Translations under genes and position numbers: made by a program | DNA from: Clostridium sp. UBA701 | GTDB taxonomy: Bacteria; Bacillota; Clostridia; Clostridiales; Clostridiaceae | Assembly: GCA_002298125.1 (NCBI GenBank) | Contig: DBMJ01000016.1 | Location: 310,001 to 374,000, forward strand | DNA length: 64,000 nt | Direction of reading: 5' to 3' | The notes under the pieces: model-generated | What the model was told of the DNA's origin: nothing | Seen by the model: the letters and a program-made list of their open reading frames with translations, nothing else | Databases searched by the model: none | Part shown: piece by piece, positions 43,742 to 52,979 of the stretch | Numbering within the stretch: position 1 is the first letter of the stretch | Layout of the letters: every line of letters begins with the position of its first letter

Positions 43742-45643
43742 ATGATTAGTAAGAAGCATTCTATAATAATCAAATATCTTTATGAAAAAAGTGAATATGT
43801 TACAGCGTTAGAGTTGAGCCAGCAAATAGAGGTCTCTGTTAGAACTGTAAAAAGATATATTGCGGATTTAAACTATTATCTTAACAATTATGGTGTAGAG
43901 ATATCCTCGGTAAAAGGCGTTGGCTATAAGCTTCAAGGATCTACAAAAGAGATGAAAAAAGCTTCAGAAGAAGCTAATAAATTCATTGAAGGACTTCAAA
44001 TGGATGATTCACTAGAAGGCAGGATTACAAAGACTCTTTGTATTTTTCTAAATAGTGAATATGTAAATGCAGAGGAGCTTAGTGAAAAACTGAATTTAAG
44101 TATACCTAGTACTAATAAGCTTATTTCTAGTGTAAAGGATATCATAAAAAAATACGAACTGAAAATAATATCTAAGCCTCATCATGGGAGTAAAATAATC
44201 GGTGATGAAGTGAAAATAAGAGCTTTAATACTTAATTATGCTATAAAAATCCATGATAATCACTTGTTAGAAGTGAGACTTGATAATATTTCTAGTAAGG
44301 AAATAGAAGATATAGAGAGGATAATAACAGAGGCACTAAAGAGTAGTAAGGTAATAGTTTCAGATAAGGACTTTAATGAATTACTCACAAGGGTTATTGT
44401 CTCTATAGCAAGGATAAGAAATAAGAAAGCTATAAGTAATAGCGTAATTAAAGAAAGTTATAAGCTTGAGAACTATGACCTGATTAAAGAGATTATGGGA
44501 CAAGTAGCTACAGAATTAAAGCTTAAAATAGAAGATAGTGAGATACAGTACGTATCTTCAAGCTGCGGCATAATGGCCTATAATTATAATACTAGGAAAA
44601 CACTTATAAAGGATGCTAATGATGTTGTAAACAAATTTGTAGACGAAACCCTACAGGAGCTTTGTGTAATAACAGGTATTGATTTTAGGGAAGACATAGA
44701 TTTTACAAATGCCCTTATCATGCATCTTAAAATTTTCATTAATAGATTTAGGGCAGGAGTAAGAGTTAACAATCCATTGCTAGATCAAATAAAGACTAAA
44801 TTTCCTATGGAAACAAACTTAGCTACTATAGTTGCAAAGAAACTAGAAGAGGAATTCAAGGTTTCATTAGATGAAGATGAAATAGGGTTTATTGCAATGC
44901 ATTTTGGAGCTGCCTTTGAAAGAATAAGGGATAAGGGCGGTAAGAAGGTATGTATAATTTGCCATTATGGAATAGGTACCTCCATGCTGCTAGCTGAAAA
45001 GCTAAAAAGAAGAATAAGTGATATAAATATTGTTGGAACCTATCCCGTTAGATATTTGGATATGGCATTAATGCAGGATATAGACTTTATAGTATCTACT
45101 GTAAAATTAGACACAAAGAATTTTAAAATACCTGTGCTCTATATAGAAAATGTCTTTTCTGATGAAATAGTGAATGAACTTCACCAGGTTTTTAATGAGA
45201 AGGATGAGAGAAGAAAGATTCTTAGAGATACCTTTAGCAAGGAGGCATTTTTTAGAATAAATGCTGAAACTAGGGAAGAAGCTATAGAAAGCTTAGGCAG
45301 AGCAATGAAATCCAAGGGCTTTATTGATGATGAAGTAATAACAAAGGTAATTGAAAGAGAAAAAATGTCATCCACTGATATTGGTCACCTAGTGGCCATA
45401 CCTCATACTATCCTTGATGGAGAGTATAAATCTATTATAGGGGTAGGAGTATTAGAAAAGCCTATAATATGGCATAAACAAGAAGTACAGCTGATATTTA
45501 TGGTGTGTTTTAATAGAAAAGAAAGCTATAACTTTCCTGTATTTAAATACTTATATAACTTTATTGAAAATGAAGGGGATGTAAGAAGTGCACTGAAACT
45601 CTTCAGTTTTGATAAATTCATGGAAATACTAGATGTGAAATAG
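43742..45643 (+). CDS. PRD-containing PTS transcriptional regulator (BglG/MtlR type)
   Basis: About 633 residues: N-terminal helix-turn-helix (SEYVTALELSQQIEVSVRTVKRYIADL) and a second HTH, two PTS regulation domains (about 170-395) with the conserved HLKIFINRFRAG and MHFGAAFER histidines, an EIIB-like domain with the P-Cys motif CHYGIGTSMLLAEKL (about 400), and a C-terminal EIIA-type domain with His in HLVAIPHT. Such proteins activate the neighbouring PTS operon when sugar flux dephosphorylates them. The frame also allows ATG 43730; the weak GGTGGATGA site favours 43742. Confidence 0.88.
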   Translation: MISKKHSIIIKYLYEKSEYVTALELSQQIEVSVRTVKRYIADLNYYLNNYGVEISSVKGVGYKLQGSTKEMKKASEEANKFIEGLQMDDSLEGRITKTLCIFLNSEYVNAEELSEKLNLSIPSTNKLISSVKDIIKKYELKIISKPHHGSKIIGDEVKIRALILNYAIKIHDNHLLEVRLDNISSKEIEDIERIITEALKSSKVIVSDKDFNELLTRVIVSIARIRNKKAISNSVIKESYKLENYDLIKEIMGQVATELKLKIEDSEIQYVSSSCGIMAYNYNTRKTLIKDANDVVNKFVDETLQELCVITGIDFREDIDFTNALIMHLKIFINRFRAGVRVNNPLLDQIKTKFPMETNLATIVAKKLEEEFKVSLDEDEIGFIAMHFGAAFERIRDKGGKKVCIICHYGIGTSMLLAEKLKRRISDINIVGTYPVRYLDMALMQDIDFIVSTVKLDTKNFKIPVLYIENVFSDEIVNELHQVFNEKDERRKILRDTFSKEAFFRINAETREEAIESLGRAMKSKGFIDDEVITKVIEREKMSSTDIGHLVAIPHTILDGEYKSIIGVGVLEKPIIWHKQEVQLIFMVCFNRKESYNFPVFKYLYNFIENEGDVRSALKLFSFDKFMEILDVK

Positions 45644-45658
45644 AGGGATGAATAAATA

Positions 45659-46114
45659 ATGAGTGAAGTGTTTGCGAGAGAACATATAGGAATAAATGTA
45701 GACTTAAAGGATAAAAATGATTATTTAAAATATATAGCGAGTTTAGCTGCCACTCTTGGGATAGGCAAGGATGAACAAGGAGTTTATGAGGGGCTAGTTA
45801 ACAGGGAAAAGGAATTTGAGACAAACCTAGGGGATGGAATAGCAATACCCCACACAAAATCTAACTATATAAATGTACCTGCAATCATCGTTGTAAAGCC
45901 AAAGTGTGAGGTGCAGTGGGGTGGAGATTATGAAGAAGGGGTAAAATTTATAATAAGTATATTGAGCCCTGACAATCAAAAGGATAATATACATCTAAAG
46001 CTTTTAGCTAGTCTTTCAAGAAAGCTTATATATGATGAGTTCAAAAGTGCTCTAGTAAATGCCTCTGATGAAGAAGAAATTTACAACATGATTGAAGAGG
46101 CCCTAAATAGTTAA
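45659..46114 (+). CDS. PTS fructose-type EIIA component
   Basis: A 151-residue EIIA of the fructose/mannitol class that takes phosphate from HPr on the His of IAIPHTKS (about 64) and passes it to EIIB. Encoded 15 bases after the PRD regulator and 28 bases before EIIB. Confidence 0.9.
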   Translation: MSEVFAREHIGINVDLKDKNDYLKYIASLAATLGIGKDEQGVYEGLVNREKEFETNLGDGIAIPHTKSNYINVPAIIVVKPKCEVQWGGDYEEGVKFIISILSPDNQKDNIHLKLLASLSRKLIYDEFKSALVNASDEEEIYNMIEEALNS

Positions 46115-46142
46115 TTTGTAAATAAAAAAAGGAGGAATATAA

Positions 46143-46460
46143 ATGTCAAAAAAGTTAGTAGCCTTATGTGCTTGTCCAATGGGACTAGCTCATACCTTTA
46201 TGGCAGCAGAGGCAATAAAAAAAGCCGCACTAGAAATGGGCTATGAAGTAAAGGTTGAAACCCAAGGTGCTGATGGAATCCAAAATGAACTTACAGCATC
46301 AGATATCAAAGGGGCGGATATTATACTTCATGCAATAGCAGTAACTCCTCAAGATATGGAAAGATTCGAGGGGTGTGAAATCTATGAAGTTGGACTACAA
46401 GAGGTTATTAAAAATCCAAAGGGAGTGATAAAGGAGATAGAAGAAGATTTAGCCCAATAA
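46143..46460 (+). CDS. PTS fructose-type EIIB component
   Basis: A 105-residue EIIB with the phospho-Cys in CACPMGLAHTFMAAEAI (about 11) and the conserved VETQGADGIQNELT. In fructose PTS it is usually fused to EIIC; here it is a separate polypeptide. A weak hairpin lies in the 120-bp gap before EIIC. Confidence 0.92.
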   Translation: MSKKLVALCACPMGLAHTFMAAEAIKKAALEMGYEVKVETQGADGIQNELTASDIKGADIILHAIAVTPQDMERFEGCEIYEVGLQEVIKNPKGVIKEIEEDLAQ

Positions 46461-46580
46461 AAAAGCTCCTAAATCCCTGCAACAAGATTATAAGGAGCAA
46501 ATAAAATAACTCATATATATAATAACCTATTTCAAAAAAACATTCTACAGAAAAATTAATATGATAGGTGGAGGGGTAAC

Positions 46581-47816
46581 ATGGCAATTAAGAAAAAAGT
46601 AGTTGGTTCAACTACAGGAAGCAATAATAATAATAATGAAAATAATAATATTTCAAAAAAGAGTTCTGCATGGACAGAATTTAGCAAACATATAATGACA
46701 GGTATATCCTACATGATTCCAGTACTTATAATGGGAGGATTAATTGGTGCTATATCTCAACTTATACCTTATGTATTCTTTAAAATAGATCCTTCCATAT
46801 CCATACTTGATGCAATTAATTCAGGCAAGTACACTGGGATGAGTTTTTCACTTCTTCAGCTTGCTAATATAATGGAGAGCTTTGGATTTACACTGTTTGG
46901 ATTCGCAATACCTCTATTTGCAGCCTTTACAGCTAATTCCATAGGTGGAAAAACAGCTCTTGCTGCAGGCTTTATTGGAGGCTACGTAGCTAACAAGCCA
47001 GTTGCTATGCTACTTTCCTCAGAGGGAAAATGGATTACAAAGGCACCAGTTGCATCAGGATTTTTAGGTGCAATAATAATTGCCTTTATAATTGGATATT
47101 TTGTAAAATGGCTTAATAAGAAAATAAACCTACCTCACAATTGGCTGGCATTTAAAACTACCTTCTTAATTCCACTAATATCTGCAGTGGTATGTATGAT
47201 TTTAATGGTATTTATAATCACTCCTTTTGGCGGATGGGTAAACGGTCTTATTAAGAGCTTGCTTCAAGCAGCAGGAAGTACTGGACAATTCGTATATGCC
47301 TTAGTATTATCAGCTACCACTGCCTTTGACTTAGGAGGACCTGTAAATAAAGCTGCTGGCTTTGTGGCATTGGGCTTTACTACAGAAAAAGTACTTCCAA
47401 TAACAGCAAGATGTTTATCTATAGTAATTCCATCCTTTGGACTAGGTTTAACAACCTTAATAGACAAGAAACTAGTAGGTAGAAGAGTATATGATAAGCA
47501 ATTCTATCAGGGTGGTAAGACTGCAATATTCCTAGCATTTATGGGAATTTCAGAAGGTGCTATACCATTTGCACTAGAAAGACCAGCCTTTACAATACCT
47601 CTATATGTAGTAGGTGCTATGATTGGATCAACCTCTGCTATTGCTCTAGGTGCAGTACAATGGTTCCCTGAATCAGCTATATGGGCTTGGCCATTAATAA
47701 AGGGCATAGTTCCTTATATTCTTGGATTAATAATTGGATCAGTATTTATAGCAGTTATTAACATTTTGTATAGAAACAAACTTATAAAGAATGGTAAGCT
47801 AGTAATTAATGAATAA
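46581..47816 (+). CDS. PTS fructose-type EIIC membrane component
   Basis: A 411-residue permease with about nine hydrophobic segments. It begins with a hydrophilic asparagine-rich linker (about 10-26) that looks like a relic of a fused EIIB, then WTEFSKHIMTGISYMIPVLIMGG, the start of FruA-type EIIC, and the GISEGAIPFALE motif (about 320-331). It forms the channel for the PTS sugar. Substrate unknown; the peptidase and C-S lyase neighbours suggest it is not simple fructose. Confidence 0.92.
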   Translation: MAIKKKVVGSTTGSNNNNNENNNISKKSSAWTEFSKHIMTGISYMIPVLIMGGLIGAISQLIPYVFFKIDPSISILDAINSGKYTGMSFSLLQLANIMESFGFTLFGFAIPLFAAFTANSIGGKTALAAGFIGGYVANKPVAMLLSSEGKWITKAPVASGFLGAIIIAFIIGYFVKWLNKKINLPHNWLAFKTTFLIPLISAVVCMILMVFIITPFGGWVNGLIKSLLQAAGSTGQFVYALVLSATTAFDLGGPVNKAAGFVALGFTTEKVLPITARCLSIVIPSFGLGLTTLIDKKLVGRRVYDKQFYQGGKTAIFLAFMGISEGAIPFALERPAFTIPLYVVGAMIGSTSAIALGAVQWFPESAIWAWPLIKGIVPYILGLIIGSVFIAVINILYRNKLIKNGKLVINE

Positions 47817-47825
47817 TTAGAGAGT

Positions 47826-47855
47826 AAGAGAACTGATTTTATCAGTTCTCTTTAT
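47826..47855 (+). terminator. Intrinsic terminator or attenuator between EIIC and peptidase genes
   Basis: AAGAGAACTGAT, loop TTT, ATCAGTTCTCTT is a perfect 12-bp stem followed by TATTC. It ends 15 bases before the peptidase start and may reduce, rather than stop, downstream expression. Confidence 0.75.
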
Positions 47856-47869
47856 TCTAGGAGGAGAAA

Positions 47870-48940
47870 ATGGATTATAAAAGTAGAATTGATAGAGTAA
47901 GGGATGACATTATAATAAATAATATAGATGCAATTTTAGTCAGCAGTCCACATAATAAATTTTATCTTGGTGGGCTATACAGTGGTTCAGGTTATATTTT
48001 TATAACCCAATATAGTCAGTACATTATAGTAGATTTTAGATATTATGAAGAAGTAAAAATGAAGAATAACATATTTCAGGTTCTACTTTTGTCCAAGGAT
48101 GATACTATAGACAAGATAATCAACTCCATTATTTTCAAAGAAGGCATTGTGAAAGTGGGGTTTGAAGGACAGGAGGTCACCTTTGACTTTTATAGTATGC
48201 TAGTGGAAGTATTAAACTGCAAGCTATTATCCGTAGATTTATCAAAAATAAGAGGGATAAAGGATAAAGATGAGATTGAATATATAACAGCAGCCTGCAA
48301 AATTGCTGATGATGCCTTTTACCATATAGTAGATTTTATAAAAGAGGGAATGAGCGAAAGAAAAATAGAAAATGAATTAGTAAGGTTTATTAAGGAGCAG
48401 GGGGGACAAAAGGAATCCTTTGATACCATTGTAGCCTCTGGGGCAAGAGGTGCACTGCCTCACGGAAAGGCCAGTGAAAAACAGATTAAAAAGGGAGAAT
48501 TAATTACTCTAGATTTTGGGGTAAGGTACAATAATTATTGCTCGGATATAACGAGAACTGTAGCTTTGGGGCATTGTAACCAGGAGTTAATTCAAATATA
48601 TGAAATAGTTAAGTCTGCAGGGGATGCGGCAATAAAAGAGGTTAAACAAGGGATAACCCTTGGTGATATAGATTATACTGCAAGAAGTGTTATAGAGCGG
48701 AGCGGATATGGTGAATACTTTGGGCATAATCTAGGGCATGGACTTGGAGTCTTGGTACACGAATATCCAGCTGTTTCACCTAATAATACTGAGCCTTTAA
48801 AGGAAGGAATGGTTATAACCATAGAGCCTGGAATATATTTACCCGGTGTGGGAGGTGTTAGAATAGAGGAGGATATTTTAATAACTAAAGACAAAGGAGT
48901 AAGTCTAACCAATAGCTCTAGGGAATTAATAAGGATTTGA
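47870..48940 (+). CDS. Xaa-Pro aminopeptidase/dipeptidase (M24B)
   Basis: A 356-residue cytoplasmic metallopeptidase. The five metal ligands are visible: Asp in TLDFGVRYNNYCSDITRT (two), His in GHNLGHGLGVLVHE, Glu in TIEPGIYLPG and Glu in RIEEDILI. It would release the residue before proline from short peptides. Start ATG after AGGAGGAG. Ten bases separate it from the aminotransferase gene. Confidence 0.9.
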   Translation: MDYKSRIDRVRDDIIINNIDAILVSSPHNKFYLGGLYSGSGYIFITQYSQYIIVDFRYYEEVKMKNNIFQVLLLSKDDTIDKIINSIIFKEGIVKVGFEGQEVTFDFYSMLVEVLNCKLLSVDLSKIRGIKDKDEIEYITAACKIADDAFYHIVDFIKEGMSERKIENELVRFIKEQGGQKESFDTIVASGARGALPHGKASEKQIKKGELITLDFGVRYNNYCSDITRTVALGHCNQELIQIYEIVKSAGDAAIKEVKQGITLGDIDYTARSVIERSGYGEYFGHNLGHGLGVLVHEYPAVSPNNTEPLKEGMVITIEPGIYLPGVGGVRIEEDILITKDKGVSLTNSSRELIRI

Positions 48941-48950
48941 GGGAGATAAA

Positions 48951-50144
48951 ATGTACAATTTTGATGAGGTAACAGATAGAATAAGTGAAAAGTGTAGAAA
49001 ATGGGATAGAAAGATAGTGGAAAAGAATTTTGGAGCCGTACCTGATAATTTTATACCTATGTGGATAGCAGATATGGACTTTAAAATACCAGAGGAAATT
49101 GAAAAGGCTTTTAATGATGCAGTAAAAAGAGGAGTATTTGGATATACCTATTGTTATGATGAGTTTTATGACGCAGTAACAGACTGGCAGCTAAGCATGC
49201 ATGGTGTAGAGGTTAAAAGGGAATGGATAACTCTGTCCTATGGTACAGTATCTACTATTCATTATGCAATACAAGCCTTTTGTAAAGCTGGAGATAATAT
49301 CATAATGAATACACCGGTATATGATCCCTTTGATGCAGCAGCAAGAAGACAAGGTGTTAACAGAATTTATAACTCTTTGGTAAAGGTGGAGGACAGATAT
49401 CACATCGACTTTGAAAGCTTAAAACATCAATTAGAAGAGTATAAGCCAAAATTATACCTCTTTTGCTCTCCTCATAACCCTTCAGGAAGAATATGGAGTA
49501 TGGAGGAGCTGGAGCAGGTAGCAAAGCTATGCAGAGAAACTAATACCATACTAATAGTAGATGAGGTGCATGCAGAGCATATACATTATGGAAAGTTTAA
49601 TTCTATACTTAAGCTTAAATCCATGGATAATATAATACTTTTGACATCGCCAAATAAAGGCTTTAACTTAGGGGGACTAAAGACCTCTTATTCAATAATA
49701 CCTAATGATAGTATAAGAGCTCTTTTTAGAAAAAAACTTGATGAAAATTCCATAACCTCTCCAAATGCCTTTGGAATAATAGGGCTAGTAACCGCCTATA
49801 ATGAAGGCAGGCTTTGGCTTAAGGAGGTTAATGAATATATAAAGGGAAACTATGAGGTTTTTCAGGCACATATAGAAAAAAATATTCCTAATCTAAAGGT
49901 AATGAAAATGGAGTCCTCTTATCTCGCCTGGGTGGATATTAGTAAAACAGGGTTCACCTCTGCCGAAGTAACCAGTATGCTTGCTACTAAGGCAGGGGTG
50001 TTAGTGGAAAATGGAGCACATTTTGTTCAGGATGGAGAGGGCTATATAAGGGTCAACCTAGGCACACAGAGGAAGAACGTAGTAGAAGCAGTAAAAAGAA
50101 TGGAGAATATCAGCAGTTACTTATCTAGTATGCCGTTATTGTAA
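48951..50144 (+). CDS. PLP-dependent C-S lyase/aminotransferase, MalY/PatB family
   Basis: A 397-residue fold-type I PLP enzyme. The N-terminus (FDEVTDRISEKCRKWD, MWIADMDFKIPEEI) and PLP-Lys motif SPNKGFNLGGLKTS (about 238) are characteristic of MalY/PatB cystathionine beta-lyases, which break cysteine S-conjugates to thiol, pyruvate and ammonia. In operon with a peptidase, a PTS and perhaps PepV, it may act on the cysteine part of an imported conjugate (inference). Its end overlaps the convergent pirin gene by 28 bases. Confidence 0.88.
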   Translation: MYNFDEVTDRISEKCRKWDRKIVEKNFGAVPDNFIPMWIADMDFKIPEEIEKAFNDAVKRGVFGYTYCYDEFYDAVTDWQLSMHGVEVKREWITLSYGTVSTIHYAIQAFCKAGDNIIMNTPVYDPFDAAARRQGVNRIYNSLVKVEDRYHIDFESLKHQLEEYKPKLYLFCSPHNPSGRIWSMEELEQVAKLCRETNTILIVDEVHAEHIHYGKFNSILKLKSMDNIILLTSPNKGFNLGGLKTSYSIIPNDSIRALFRKKLDENSITSPNAFGIIGLVTAYNEGRLWLKEVNEYIKGNYEVFQAHIEKNIPNLKVMKMESSYLAWVDISKTGFTSAEVTSMLATKAGVLVENGAHFVQDGEGYIRVNLGTQRKNVVEAVKRMENISSYLSSMPLL

Positions 50145-50929
50145 TCATCAAAGGCCTGTAATAATTCATCAGTAGTATTCATTATGAAGGGTCCATATCT
50201 TGCTACAGGCTCATTAATGGGGTTAGAGCTTATAAATAAGAACCCAGAGTTTTCTCCTGTTATTTTTACTTTTGATACATCTTCTATAAGAATCATATTT
50301 CCTGAGTTTATTTCCTGCTTTGCATCAGCATCAAATATAATTATGCTTCCGGTGTGCACATAGATAACATTTGTAATTCTAAGCTCCTTTTCAAAGCTTC
50401 CACCCTTAAGCTTTACATCCATATAGTCCACTGGGAAATATGACTTGATGGGCCCTTCCACTTTATCAAAGGTACCAGAAATAACTTTTACTTCTAATCC
50501 CTCCTCTTTAATTATAGGTATGTCTTCAGCTTTAATATGCCTATAGGTGGGTTCTGCCATCTTGTATTTTGCAGGGAGGTTAACCCACAGCTGATATCCC
50601 CACAGCTGTCCTTCCTCCATGGCTGGCATCTCCTCATGGAGTATACCTTTTCCAGCAGACATCCACTGAACCTCACCAGATTTTAACACCCCATGATTAC
50701 CCTTGGAATCTCTATGGGTGAAACTTCCTTCTACCATATAGGTAATGGTTTCTATTCCTCTGTGAGGGTGCATAGGGAATCCAGCTATATAGCTATCTTT
50801 ATTATCACTTCTAAACTCATCTAAAAGATAAAAGGGGTTTGCGTTATCTATTTTATTACTGCCGATTATTCTGTTAAGCTTAACACCGGCACCATCACTG
50901 ACTTCTTGGCTTTTATATATTTTTATCAT
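50117..50929 (-). CDS. Pirin-family cupin protein
   Basis: A 270-residue bicupin. The iron-binding N-terminal cupin shows FPMHPHRGIETITYMVEGSFTHRDS and GILHEEMP; the C-terminal cupin is degenerate. Bacterial pirins can act as quercetinases or sense redox stress. ATG 50929 follows AAGAGGTGAATTTA. Divergent from an HxlR regulator across 157 bp of AT-rich DNA, which likely controls it. The gene ends inside the convergent aminotransferase gene. Confidence 0.9.
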   Translation of the reverse strand: MIKIYKSQEVSDGAGVKLNRIIGSNKIDNANPFYLLDEFRSDNKDSYIAGFPMHPHRGIETITYMVEGSFTHRDSKGNHGVLKSGEVQWMSAGKGILHEEMPAMEEGQLWGYQLWVNLPAKYKMAEPTYRHIKAEDIPIIKEEGLEVKVISGTFDKVEGPIKSYFPVDYMDVKLKGGSFEKELRITNVIYVHTGSIIIFDADAKQEINSGNMILIEDVSKVKITGENSGFLFISSNPINEPVARYGPFIMNTTDELLQAFDDYNNGILDK

Positions 50930-51086
50930 TAAATTCACCTCTTAAATAACTTTTATTTATTAACTTACTTTATATAAGTATTATACTAATAATTATTAAA
51001 TAATGTCAAGTAATAATATAACTATTTATTATTTACCTTTCTTATGTTAGAATGTTTATATAGACATATGAGTGAGGTGAATTGAA

Positions 51087-51395
51087 ATGGGGGATTTTTG
51101 TCTTTGCCCTAAGTTTGAAGCAGCCTTTGAATTTATCGGTAAGAAATGGACTGGACTTATAATAAGAGTCTTATTAGAAGGACCCAAGAGGTTTTCGGAT
51201 ATAAGACAATTAATACCTGAGCTCAGTGACAGGATGCTTACAGAAAGATTTAAAGCCTTAGAAGCTGAAGGAATTGTAAAAAGAAATGTATATCCTGAAA
51301 CCCCTGTGAGAATAGAATATGAGCTTACAGAGAAGGGTAGGGACTTAAAGGATGCTTTAGACCAAATTCAAAAATGGGCTGAAAGATGGATGTGA
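51087..51395 (+). CDS. HxlR-family transcriptional regulator
   Basis: A 102-residue winged-helix protein with the family's N-terminal Cys (CLCPKFEAAFEFIGKKWTGLIIRVLLEGPKRF) and LTERFKALEAEGIVKR recognition region. HxlR proteins often sense aldehydes, quinones or thiol stress. Divergent from the pirin gene, a common pairing. Terminator follows at 51402. Confidence 0.93.
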   Translation: MGDFCLCPKFEAAFEFIGKKWTGLIIRVLLEGPKRFSDIRQLIPELSDRMLTERFKALEAEGIVKRNVYPETPVRIEYELTEKGRDLKDALDQIQKWAERWM

Positions 51396-51401
51396 AGCAG
51401 A

Positions 51402-51433
51402 AAAGAGTGTGCTAAGACACTCTTTTTTTTACT
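51402..51433. terminator. Terminator after hxlR-type gene, shared with the convergent amidohydrolase gene
   Basis: AAAAGAGTGTG and the facing ACACTCTTTT (stem about 9 bp) end in an eight-base T-run on the plus strand. Confidence 0.8.
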
Positions 51434-52781
51434 TATGATATGAAAACATTGAAAGATCTCCAACTCCAGTCCTTCTTACCATTCCAAATTTACTTACCCA
51501 TGCTCCGGCACCCTCGCCTCTCCTTACAGCTCTGTTCTCAAAGGATACAATTTCACCGTTAACTATGGTATAGACTGCAAGCTTGCTCTTTTTATTGATA
51601 ATTGTGATGTTTGCATGGGCTCCAGTACCTAGATTACCAAGCTTTTCTTCCCACCAGGGGTTGCCGGTTCTAAGTGATATGAGCCTGGCAGGATTACTTG
51701 TCATGGTAGCTACAGCAGCTGAAAGCGGCAGCACACCGTGCTCTGCAAGCTCCAATATAGCAGGGATGTTATCTCGAGTATCTCCAAAGCCCTTCATGGT
51801 AGATTGATTTTGTCCATCCGATACTAAAATATCTATTAACCCACTTTCCAAGGCCTCATAGGCAAGACTTTGGGCAGCCTTTGTCATGATTAAGCCCTCC
51901 CTGCTGCCACCAGAGGCTCTTAACATGGTGGTGACAAATTCTCCAGACACATTTTCGTCTTTGCATAGCTCTAATACCCTCTTCATTCCTTCTTCGGCAG
52001 GAGCATGAGTACCAGCTCCCACGGCAGTTATATGGGCTAGATGCAGAGGTCTTCCCTTGGACAGAGACACCATTCTCTCTGCATGAGCCGGGTCTTGGGT
52101 GTGAGACATATAGAGGAGCTTTGCTTTAGAGGTAATTTCAAATATCCTTTCAATGTTTTCGTCAGACATTAAAAAGTGACCCATGTGATCTTTTATTCCA
52201 ACAGTCAACGGCGCTGTTATATAGGTGATTTTGTTTCTAGTCATTTTATTTAGTGCTGTTTTTTCCTCTAAATTTCCTATGAAAAGCTCTATCAGCTCTT
52301 CTGTAGAGAGCATGGTTCCAAGAACATTTGCTGCTCCTAGAAATACGCCTAAATTTAAGGGAAGCCCTCTATCTACCTCTGCGCCTAATAGTGCCGGAGC
52401 CATAAAGGTGTTTCCTGCTCCGGGAGAAAGCCCTAAGGTAACACCATCCTCTGCTGCGCAATTAATAGACCTTGTGCTGACCTCAAACAAATCCCCAAGA
52501 TGAAGGTGGATATCTATTAACCCAGGTACAATTAATAAGCCACTACAGTCTATAACCATGTCTCCGGTTTCAGGTTTTATGTCCTTGTACGCCTCTAGTA
52601 TGTGACCCTTTAATATGGAAATATCTACTTCACCCTCTAAATTGTGCTTTGGGTCAATTACATATCCTCCTTTTAAAATAAGTCTGCCATTTAATTGCAT
52701 TTTCCCTATGGGATCATATAGCTCCTTACCCCTAGCAGAAGCTAAGGAAGCAGGCAGAGCCTCCATATCTGTACTATACAT
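51429..52781 (-). CDS. Amidohydrolase of the dihydroorotase/hydantoinase-like superfamily
   Basis: About 450 residues. Metal-binding HxH occurs in GLIDIHLHLG, followed by LYMSHTQD and LHLAHITAVG histidines and the catalytic Asp in ILVSDGQNQS. The C-terminal GTGAHANITII-NG strand is the usual closing beta-domain. It probably hydrolyses a cyclic or linear amide. ATG 52781 is chosen: AAAGGGGG lies seven bases upstream, and the longer frame from 52799 starts before that site. It is divergent from the ribokinase/BMP operon and likely serves the same catabolic pathway. Confidence 0.82.
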   Translation of the reverse strand: MYSTDMEALPASLASARGKELYDPIGKMQLNGRLILKGGYVIDPKHNLEGEVDISILKGHILEAYKDIKPETGDMVIDCSGLLIVPGLIDIHLHLGDLFEVSTRSINCAAEDGVTLGLSPGAGNTFMAPALLGAEVDRGLPLNLGVFLGAANVLGTMLSTEELIELFIGNLEEKTALNKMTRNKITYITAPLTVGIKDHMGHFLMSDENIERIFEITSKAKLLYMSHTQDPAHAERMVSLSKGRPLHLAHITAVGAGTHAPAEEGMKRVLELCKDENVSGEFVTTMLRASGGSREGLIMTKAAQSLAYEALESGLIDILVSDGQNQSTMKGFGDTRDNIPAILELAEHGVLPLSAAVATMTSNPARLISLRTGNPWWEEKLGNLGTGAHANITIINKKSKLAVYTIVNGEIVSFENRAVRRGEGAGAWVSKFGMVRRTGVGDLSMFSYHK

Positions 52782-52848
52782 TCCTATACCCCCTTTCATT
52801 ATTTGAACAAATAAATAAAAAATATTGCAAATTTTTTAAAATTCGCTA

Positions 52849-52877
52849 TTGATTTTTTAAATCATATGTAATATTAT
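52849..52877 (+). promoter_or_regulatory. Promoter of the ribokinase/BMP operon
   Basis: TTGATT (52849-52854), 17-bp spacer, TATTAT (52872-52877). The palindromic operator below would overlap about +8 to +31. Confidence 0.6.
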
Positions 52878-52891
52878 ATACTCATAAAACG

Positions 52892-52915
52892 TTTTAGTAA
52901 AACATTTTACTAAAA
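52892..52915 (+). promoter_or_regulatory. Palindromic operator, probably of the LacI-type regulator
   Basis: TTTTAGTAAAA (52892-52902), CA, TTTTACTAAAA (52905-52915): a perfect 11-bp inverted repeat just downstream of the promoter, ideal for repression. The LacI-family gene at 61935 is the last gene of this operon. Confidence 0.75.
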
Positions 52916-52979
52916 CCTTAAACAAAAACGATTTCACAAAAATATAAACAGTTACTTTGTATTGAGGGGATGTATTCTT

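Noticed and set aside
46461..46580. Terminator between EIIB and EIIC
   Set aside because: Only a 6-bp GCTCCT/AGGAGC stem with a loop of more than 20 nt and no U-tract.
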